Assembly (NCBI GenBank): GCA_030591405.1
Contig: JAUVBC010000038.1
Coordinates: 1 to 11,150, forward strand
DNA: 11,150 nucleotides
Direction: 5' to 3'
From: Candidatus Zixiibacteriota bacterium
Lineage (GTDB): Bacteria; Zixibacteria; MSB-5A5; GN15; PGXB01
The notes beneath the pieces are model-generated. The model had not been told where the DNA came from. It worked only from the letters and a program-made list of their open reading frames with translations, and ran no database searches. The position numbers were made by a program, and so were the translations under genes. This document shows positions 6,810 to 11,150 of the stretch, piece by piece (position 1 is the first letter of the stretch; each line of letters opens with the position of its first letter).

Positions 6810-6834
6810 TGTCAATATTTATAAAATATTGACA
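6810..6834. promoter_or_regulatory. Palindrome with an embedded TTGACA, possible operator
   Basis: GTCAATATTT (6811-6820) and AAATATTGAC (6824-6833) are perfect inverted repeats with a 3-base centre; one more T-A pair extends it to 11 bp. The right arm with the next base reads TTGACA (6829-6834), the -35 consensus, but no good -10 lies 16-18 bases further. It lies about 120 bases before the dockerin-protein start. It could be a dimeric repressor or activator site, or a promoter element; which one is inference. Confidence 0.4.
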
Positions 6835-6940
6835 GATTTTGCTCTCCAGAATATCCACCTATTGCTGGAGTATAATATTACAGCGCCAAAACCATGTAAA
6901 GCTATATGGATGTATAGTCCAATTAGTAAAAACAGGTGAC

Positions 6941-6945
6941 AGGAG
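6941..6945 (+). promoter_or_regulatory. Ribosome binding site that sets the TTG start of the dockerin-like protein
   Basis: AGGAG ends 7 bases before a TTG at 6953. This start places a basic residue and hydrophobic signal peptide right at the N-terminus. Confidence 0.75.
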
Positions 6946-6952
6946 TGATATT

Positions 6953-7852
6953 TTGAAATCTATTTTGATAATTGTTTGTACTACTTTAATTTTATTGCCA
7001 TTGACTATTTTGGCCGAACAATATGGCACCGAACTTCAATATATTACGGAGATAACGGCTGACCCTGAAATGGAAGAAGATGGCCTAAATTTATCAAAGA
7101 GCTCATCTTTAGCAGAAGGTTGTCCCGAGCAGTCGCTATTTGGTCAGTCATTCCAGCTGCCTTCGCCAATTACCTGGGAAGCCCAAACTTCCGACAATGG
7201 CGCAACCGGATCAATATTGGCTTTTGATAATTTTATAAATACAGGGTCCATTAACAAAGTTTGTTTTTGGGGAATAAACGCTTTCCATAGCGATGGAAAA
7301 TGGTATATTTGTTTTGAAAGCCCAATGAATTTTCTTATTAAATTCTATAATGATAATAATGGTGTTCCGGGCAGTCTGGTGCATTCTTATAATGTAACAT
7401 GCCCTGCTTACTTTACCGGTTTAATATATGGAGGAGCTTTTGAGCTATATCAATATTTCGCCGACCTGCCCGAACCGGTTGAGATGAGCGAAGGATGGAT
7501 TGCCATCCAGGGATTAGACGGCGACCCCGAATGCTGGTTTGAATGGATGAGTTCGGCTGATGGTTATGATGCAAGTAGTTTTCAATGGGACGGCTTCAAT
7601 AACATATTCATCAATAATGACCGGGCCTTTTGCCTGCAGCATATGGAGTATATTTGCGGGGATATTGACGGCGATAATACAATTAGTTTTTTTGATATAA
7701 TATATTTCATTTATTACAAGTATAAAGGCGGTCCGCCGCCGGCCTCATTGCTAACGGCCGACCTTAATCATGACGGTTATTATAACATCCTTGACGTAGT
7801 TGTCATCATCAAATTCCTCTATAAAGGTGGCCCGACACCATCCTGTCAGTAA
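6953..7852 (+). CDS. Secreted protein with C-terminal dockerin type I-like repeats
   Basis: The 299-residue product starts at a TTG with AGGAG 7 bases upstream. It then has a clean signal peptide (MKSILIIVCTTLILLPLTILA, cut near residue 21). A longer frame reaches back to 6839 but would bury the signal peptide behind 38 unrelated residues. Residues about 60-232 are one beta-rich, Trp- and Cys-containing domain (FDNFINTGSINKVCFWG, FYNDNNGVPGSLVHSY, GWIAIQGLDGDPECWFEW) that I recognise only as a type common in secreted proteins of uncultured FCB-group bacteria. From 235 come two calcium loops, D-I-D-G-D-N-T-I-S-F-F-D and D-L-N-H-D-G-Y-Y-N-I-L-D, each followed by a hydrophobic helix and Y-K-G-G-P. 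This is the dockerin type I pattern. No cohesin is visible nearby, so the loops may act as a calcium-stabilised module. It converges on the next gene with a 29-base gap. Confidence 0.85.
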   Translation: MKSILIIVCTTLILLPLTILAEQYGTELQYITEITADPEMEEDGLNLSKSSSLAEGCPEQSLFGQSFQLPSPITWEAQTSDNGATGSILAFDNFINTGSINKVCFWGINAFHSDGKWYICFESPMNFLIKFYNDNNGVPGSLVHSYNVTCPAYFTGLIYGGAFELYQYFADLPEPVEMSEGWIAIQGLDGDPECWFEWMSSADGYDASSFQWDGFNNIFINNDRAFCLQHMEYICGDIDGDNTISFFDIIYFIYYKYKGGPPPASLLTADLNHDGYYNILDVVVIIKFLYKGGPTPSCQ

Positions 7853-7881
7853 AAACTTGCTTTTATAACGGGTTGAAACAA

Positions 7882-10095
7882 TTATTCTGACAAATTCAGT
7901 TGACCAGTATTTCTCTGTTTTTGCATAGATGACTTCCTATAAAGATAGTACCATGATAGTGCATAAAACAGACCTATAATCGGCAAAAGCAATTTTATCC
8001 CAATTATAAATGATAACGATTCTAATATTCCGCCGCAGGCGGCACCAATGATATTTGAACCGAAGGCAACCGATTTATCTTTCGTCCTTTGAAACGAGTG
8101 AACAAAAATAATTCCTGCAAAAAATATCGGGAGATTCAGTACTATGCTGGCAATAATCGATTTTGGCCACCTTCCCAGCGAATCAAATATATCGAGAGGA
8201 ATCAAATAACTTAATAAAATAGTAGCGAGCAGGAGAATATAAATCCATTTCAGGTTTATTAATTTAAATCTGGCAACGTAATAGTTAGCTGCCAAGCTCA
8301 GGATCAAAATCGCAGTGATAATAATTCCGCTGATAAGCCAGGTAGAACCGAACAAGAGGGTTGCTTTGCTTATATTCTGAAATTCCAACAGCAGAAATGC
8401 GGCACCAAGAAAGAAAAAGTGCAGATTCAATTTCTGTCCCCCGGCGAGGATTGTTTTCCTTGTTCCCAAAAATAAAAGAATCAGGAGTCCCATCAGACAT
8501 AGATGCATAGTCGGAATCATCGGTTTTTCCAGATAAAAATATGGCCAGTTGTCGGTCGTCAAATGAACCGGGCTATTATTATTTTCTCTTTGGTATTTCA
8601 GACTGTTGGCCCCGACATATTTCTCAAGCTGGTAGTTTGCGTGCAATGCCCGATCAATTTTACCAGCATCCCATCCGGTAACGTACATGGTCCCGCCCCA
8701 GCCATAATTGCCTCCGTTACTTTTTCGAAATGCCAACGGCGGTGCGCCAAAAACCTCCCAAAGTAAAAAATATATCCTTTTTTCTATCCAATCTCTCTGG
8801 GCGGCAAAAATAACAGTGAGGATACCATCTTTTCTCAATAACCGGCCTGCATCCTGAAAACTTTCCAAGGTGTAAACATAATGGTCAATACGGGTGTTAT
8901 TATAATTTGACGATGACGTATGAGCGTCAAGCAACCCAAAAGAAATAACATCATAACTTTTTTCGGACTTCTTCATAAACGAACGGGCATCATCGATAAA
9001 AATATTTACTCTGGAATCGGAATATGGTTTTTCCGGATGATATTTAAGTCCTAAATTATAAATCCCGGGATCTATCTCGACGGCATCGATTGTTTTAACA
9101 TTATTACGCAAGGCGCCGGCAACATCGTTGCCACCGCCACTTCCCAATATTAAAACGTCTCTGGCATCTTCGGCAAAAAGATATGGAATATCATACTGGC
9201 AATATCGCCTAAGCCCGATGCTGTAATAGACAGGATTGGCGCTGATAAACTCATCGGACAAATTCAGGAGAGTCATATAACCAATATTGTTGACATCAAT
9301 AATATAGCCGCGATTTATCTGACTCTGTTGATCAATAAATGTTTTTATTTCAAGTTTTTGATACGGAGTCCATACGGTGCTGGCAGTTTCTTCCTTTACT
9401 AACGAAGACATTGCCATTGTAATCAGTACAACGGCAAAGAGAATTATAGAATAGAGATCAAAAACAGATCGACTTTTCCGGCTGTAATAGAGAGCAAGAT
9501 ATAAACAAAAAACAATCGCCAACCAATAAAGCGGAGCTATATATTGAAAAGAAAGAAGTGCAAAGCACCAGATCCCAAGAATACTTGCGACAATATTTAT
9601 TGAATAGGCGGCAATAGAATTTTTGTGTTGATTAAAAGAATTTCCAAGAATTTGCCCGATAGGAATAAAAATAAATATAATTATTAAAAACAGCAGCAAA
9701 GTGATGAACATTCCTATAGTGGTTGCCCAAAGCGTGGATGAAATAGCAGCTTCTCCCCAAACCAATGAGTCGGAAAAATTGCTTAATAGTAACGGGATAT
9801 CGCTGAATAGATACAGATCTTGGTCGGCAATATTCACCTTAAACGGCATTTTGATCAATAAAATCAGAAGCGATAATGCCGCAATTGAAATATATAGCCG
9901 TGATTTTTTATTTGATAAATAACATCCGATTCCAATTCCGAGAAAACATGATAGCAAGACCAGATTATTGACATAGGCGAAAATTCGCGATTCGGTTGAA
10001 ACCCAGCGAATTAACGCTATTTCAATAAATAGCATTAAGAAACTTACAAGAAATAGTTTAATAGTCCGCTTAGACAGCAATTTTACATTATTCAA
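7882..10095 (-). CDS. Polytopic membrane protein with spermidine-synthase-like (SAM-fold) domain
   Basis: The 737-residue protein has about seven membrane helices before residue 235, a soluble domain at about 240-525 and about seven more helices to 718. The soluble domain carries a Rossmann-type S-adenosyl-binding core: DVLILGSGGGNDVAGAL (313-329), DAVEIDP with the acidic ribose-binding residue (337-343) and IDDARSFM (367-374). It is followed by SFGLLDAHTSSSNYNNTR (385-402). In true aminopropyltransferases that last site reads roughly D-S-S/T-D-P-x-G. Here it is L-L-D-A-H-T, so putrescine use is doubtful and the substrate is unknown. A late NIIGAACGGILE motif (681-692) is also typical of these fused membrane proteins. 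The start is a TTG at 10095, with GAGGG (complement of 10100-10104) close upstream. No polyamine genes are adjacent. Confidence 0.85.
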   Translation of the reverse strand: MNNVKLLSKRTIKLFLVSFLMLFIEIALIRWVSTESRIFAYVNNLVLLSCFLGIGIGCYLSNKKSRLYISIAALSLLILLIKMPFKVNIADQDLYLFSDIPLLLSNFSDSLVWGEAAISSTLWATTIGMFITLLLFLIIIFIFIPIGQILGNSFNQHKNSIAAYSINIVASILGIWCFALLSFQYIAPLYWLAIVFCLYLALYYSRKSRSVFDLYSIILFAVVLITMAMSSLVKEETASTVWTPYQKLEIKTFIDQQSQINRGYIIDVNNIGYMTLLNLSDEFISANPVYYSIGLRRYCQYDIPYLFAEDARDVLILGSGGGNDVAGALRNNVKTIDAVEIDPGIYNLGLKYHPEKPYSDSRVNIFIDDARSFMKKSEKSYDVISFGLLDAHTSSSNYNNTRIDHYVYTLESFQDAGRLLRKDGILTVIFAAQRDWIEKRIYFLLWEVFGAPPLAFRKSNGGNYGWGGTMYVTGWDAGKIDRALHANYQLEKYVGANSLKYQRENNNSPVHLTTDNWPYFYLEKPMIPTMHLCLMGLLILLFLGTRKTILAGGQKLNLHFFFLGAAFLLLEFQNISKATLLFGSTWLISGIIITAILILSLAANYYVARFKLINLKWIYILLLATILLSYLIPLDIFDSLGRWPKSIIASIVLNLPIFFAGIIFVHSFQRTKDKSVAFGSNIIGAACGGILESLSFIIGIKLLLPIIGLFYALSWYYLYRKSSMQKQRNTGQLNLSE

Positions 10096-10197
10096 GGCAC
10101 CCTCGGCGTAAATCCCATCACAGAAAGCCTGATTCCTCTTCCATTAAATTTATAAGGCATCATGGTTTAGATAAATCTTTAACAATATTCCTTCCCC

Positions 10198-10226
10198 ATT
10201 ATAATCTATATAACAAAAACTCTAAA
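10198..10226 (-). promoter_or_regulatory. Sigma-70-like promoter candidate for the membrane protein gene
   Basis: On the minus strand TTTAGA (complement of 10221-10226) is followed, 17 bases on, by a perfect TATAAT (complement of 10198-10203). Transcription would begin about 95 bases before the TTG start. AT-rich sequence makes chance matches common, so this is tentative. Confidence 0.4.
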
Positions 10227-10402
10227 ATCAATTGATTCTTGCAAACGAATATATTTTTTTCTTTTGTCATATTTAGGCCGTTTATTCACGACACACTATA
10301 TCTTTCCATAACTTTACTAAAATTTTCGCATTGTGGCGCAAAAACCAGGGAAATTAAAAATTATTGGTTATATAATATTTCAATAAATTTGCAAAAAAAT
10401 GA

Positions 10403-10431
10403 TTGATTTTCATTTTACGGCTATATATAAT
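10403..10431 (+). promoter_or_regulatory. Sigma-70-like promoter candidate for the RRM protein gene
   Basis: TTGATT (10403-10408) and a perfect TATAAT (10426-10431) are spaced by exactly 17 bases, the best promoter match in the window. Initiation near 10438 would give a 5' leader of about 170 bases, long for a 96-residue protein and reminiscent of cold-shock gene leaders. Confidence 0.5.
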
Positions 10432-10556
10432 TAACCGTGTATAGTAGTTTTCCATTTCTAAGTTTTGAGGGTTTATTACAGTAATTTATTCCTTAAAAAC
10501 CAAATTGGAGATTAGGGCGCAATAATGCGCAAAAACCGCTTTTCTTCAAATATGAA

Positions 10557-10571
10557 ATTACCACAGGTAAT
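10557..10571 (+). promoter_or_regulatory. Leader hairpin ATTACC-ACA-GGTAAT upstream of the RRM gene
   Basis: A perfect 6-bp inverted repeat with a 3-base loop, 25 bases before the AGGAG site. A second, shorter stem (GCGC/GCGC, 10517-10530) lies upstream. Together they could structure the leader; regulation is inference. Confidence 0.3.
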
Positions 10572-10607
10572 ACTCATCTTGAAGATCAGGCAAATCAGGA
10601 GATTGTG

Positions 10608-10898
10608 ATGAAGATTTATGTTGGAAACCTTCCCTACAGTGTCAGTGAAGATGACATTCGTAAGACATTTGAACCGTTTGGTGAAGTGGGAGAAGTTAAC
10701 ATTATAATAGATAGAATGAGCGGTCGCTCTAAAGGCTTTGGTTTTGTGGAAATGGCCAATGACGATGAAGGCAACAAAGCTATTGAAGGATTGAATGGCA
10801 CCGAGCTTGACGGTCGTCAGCTTAATGTCAATATGGCGCGTCCTCGAGTTGAAAGAGATAATCGTGGCGGCGGCGGCGGTGGTGGTCGTCGGTACTAA
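10608..10898 (+). CDS. Single-RRM glycine-tailed RNA-binding protein
   Basis: This is a 96-residue cytosolic RNA-binding protein of the bacterial/cyanobacterial Rbp type. One RRM spans residues 1-78: RNP2 is IYVGNL (3-8) and RNP1 is KGFGFVEM (42-49), with the exposed aromatic residues Tyr4, Phe44 and Phe46 present. Residues 82-96 form an Arg/Gly tail with seven consecutive glycines (R-D-N-R, Gly run, R-R-Y), which often adds non-specific RNA contact. AGGAG at 10597-10601 is 6 bases from the ATG at 10608 but only 3 from the in-frame GTG at 10605, so the ATG is preferred. The gene stands alone between a promoter candidate and a strong terminator. Relatives in cyanobacteria are often cold-induced, which would fit the long leader; that is inference. 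Confidence 0.93.
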   Translation: MKIYVGNLPYSVSEDDIRKTFEPFGEVGEVNIIIDRMSGRSKGFGFVEMANDDEGNKAIEGLNGTELDGRQLNVNMARPRVERDNRGGGGGGGRRY

Positions 10899-10923
10899 AT
10901 TAGCTTATTATTAATTTAATTTT

Positions 10924-10956
10924 AAAAGTCAGGGTTGAATCAGCCCTGACTTTTTT
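10924..10956 (+). terminator. Rho-independent terminator of the RRM gene
   Basis: AAAAGTCAGGG (10924-10934) pairs with CCCTGACTTTT (10944-10954), loop 9 bases, ending in a run of six Ts (10951-10956). It starts 26 bases after the stop codon. Confidence 0.9.
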
Positions 10957-10983
10957 ATGTTAAATTGATTTATTATCATAAAA

Positions 10984-11010
10984 AAACCGGCCCTGGTATA
11001 AGGCCGGTTT
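10984..11010 (-). terminator. Terminator of the minus-strand gene at the right edge
   Basis: AAACCGGCC (10984-10992) pairs with GGCCGGTTT (11002-11010). Reading on the minus strand the stem is followed by a U run (from the six As at 10981-10986). It lies 32 bases past the stop of the partial gene at 11043 and, with the previous hairpin, forms a convergent terminator pair. Confidence 0.8.
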
Positions 11011-11042
11011 CATCATTCCATTATTTTTATAAACTGCGGGAA

Positions 11043-11150
11043 CTAATTCTGTCCACCCTCTTGATCTGAGGGGCACTGGCAGTCACCGCAACTTTTCTCC
11101 CCGACCTGAACGGCAAAGCCGTTACGGCCATCGGGGGTGGAAATAAAATC
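11043..11150 (-). CDS. C-terminal 35 residues of an unidentified protein with a CxxCxC tail
   Basis: Entering from the right edge, the minus strand stays open for 35 codons to a TAG at 11043-11045: it begins D-F-I-S-T-P-D-G-R-N-G-F and ends around C-G-D-C-Q-C-P-S-D. The terminator just downstream supports a gene end here. Three cysteines in a CxxCxC spacing close to the C-terminus could bind a metal or iron-sulfur cluster or form disulfides. I do not recognise the family. A second minus frame is also open in this stretch (to a TAA near 11029), but it lacks such conserved-looking composition. The reading frame is therefore probable, not certain. Confidence 0.5.
   Translation of the reverse strand, partial: DFISTPDGRNGFAVQVGEKSCGDCQCPSDQEGGQN

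Larger units (their letters stand above)
6346..6952. other. AT-rich divergent intergenic region between the peptidase and dockerin-protein genes
   Basis: These 607 bases hold no recognisable gene. They must contain the promoters of two divergent genes for secreted proteins. Visible structures are a small GGGACA/TGTCCC inverted repeat (6718-6732) and a strong palindrome (6810-6834). A frame open from 6839 is the upstream part of the dockerin-protein reading frame, but it is unlikely to be translated (see that gene). Confidence 0.6.
10096..10607. other. AT-rich divergent intergenic region with two promoter candidates and a long leader
   Basis: No gene is seen in these 512 bases. They separate the divergent membrane-protein and RRM genes. 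I see a minus-strand promoter candidate (10198-10226), a plus-strand promoter candidate (10403-10431) and, after it, a leader of about 170 bases with small hairpins. An 11-base direct repeat, GCGCAAAAACC, occurs at 10336-10346 and 10527-10537. Confidence 0.55.

Noticed and set aside
6839..6952. N-terminal extension of the dockerin-like protein
   Set aside because: It would put 38 residues in front of a clear signal peptide; the TTG at 6953 has a well-spaced AGGAG.
7853..7881. Terminator between the convergent dockerin-protein and membrane-protein genes
   Set aside because: The 29-base gap has no stem followed by a T run that I can see; termination may lie inside the opposite gene or be factor-dependent.

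Overview
The window looks like a chromosomal stretch from an uncultured Gram-negative bacterium of the FCB group. A candidate phylum such as Zixibacteria is my best guess. The evidence is a secreted protein with a C-terminal beta-sandwich sorting domain (NPFNS..., ISSGVYYYRI..., KLVLLK end), a secreted protein ending in two dockerin-type calcium loops with Y-K-G-G-P linkers, and a glycine-tailed single-RRM protein. The sequence is moderately AT-rich and uses TTG and GTG starts. The taxonomy is inference; no marker gene here settles it.

Layout. Bases 1-707 (minus strand) are the 5' 235 codons of a gene running off the left edge. It resembles the DUF6236 family of unknown function and is visibly more AT-rich than its neighbours. 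Bases 708-1301 hold no convincing gene but carry several perfect inverted repeats, like a multicopy palindromic element or a decayed insertion. Bases 1302-4462 are a conserved housekeeping cluster, all on the minus strand: ispE, spoVG, tRNA-Gln(TTG), prs, and rplY/ctc, closed by a strong terminator. It supplies an isoprenoid-pathway kinase, a nucleic-acid-binding regulator, PRPP and a 5S rRNA-binding ribosomal protein. The usual next gene in many bacteria, pth, is absent; the repeat-rich island and the DUF6236-like gene lie there instead.

Bases 4573-6345 hold a secreted papain-family (C1A) peptidase with a lectin-like region and a sorting domain, ended by a perfect 17-bp hairpin. A 607-base AT-rich gap with a 10-11 bp palindrome separates it from a divergent secreted dockerin-like protein (6953-7852). 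Converging on that is a 737-residue membrane protein (7882-10095) with a spermidine-synthase-like methyltransferase fold between two membrane blocks. Bases 10096-10607 hold two back-to-back promoter candidates and a long leader for the RRM RNA-binding protein (10608-10898). The right edge carries the terminator and last 35 codons of a minus-strand gene with a Cys-rich tail (CxxCxC).

The core cluster functions together in translation and precursor supply. The secreted and membrane genes look like independent transcription units. Several starts were re-placed by Shine-Dalgarno position: spoVG at a GTG, the dockerin protein at a TTG, and the RRM protein at the second of two tandem starts.
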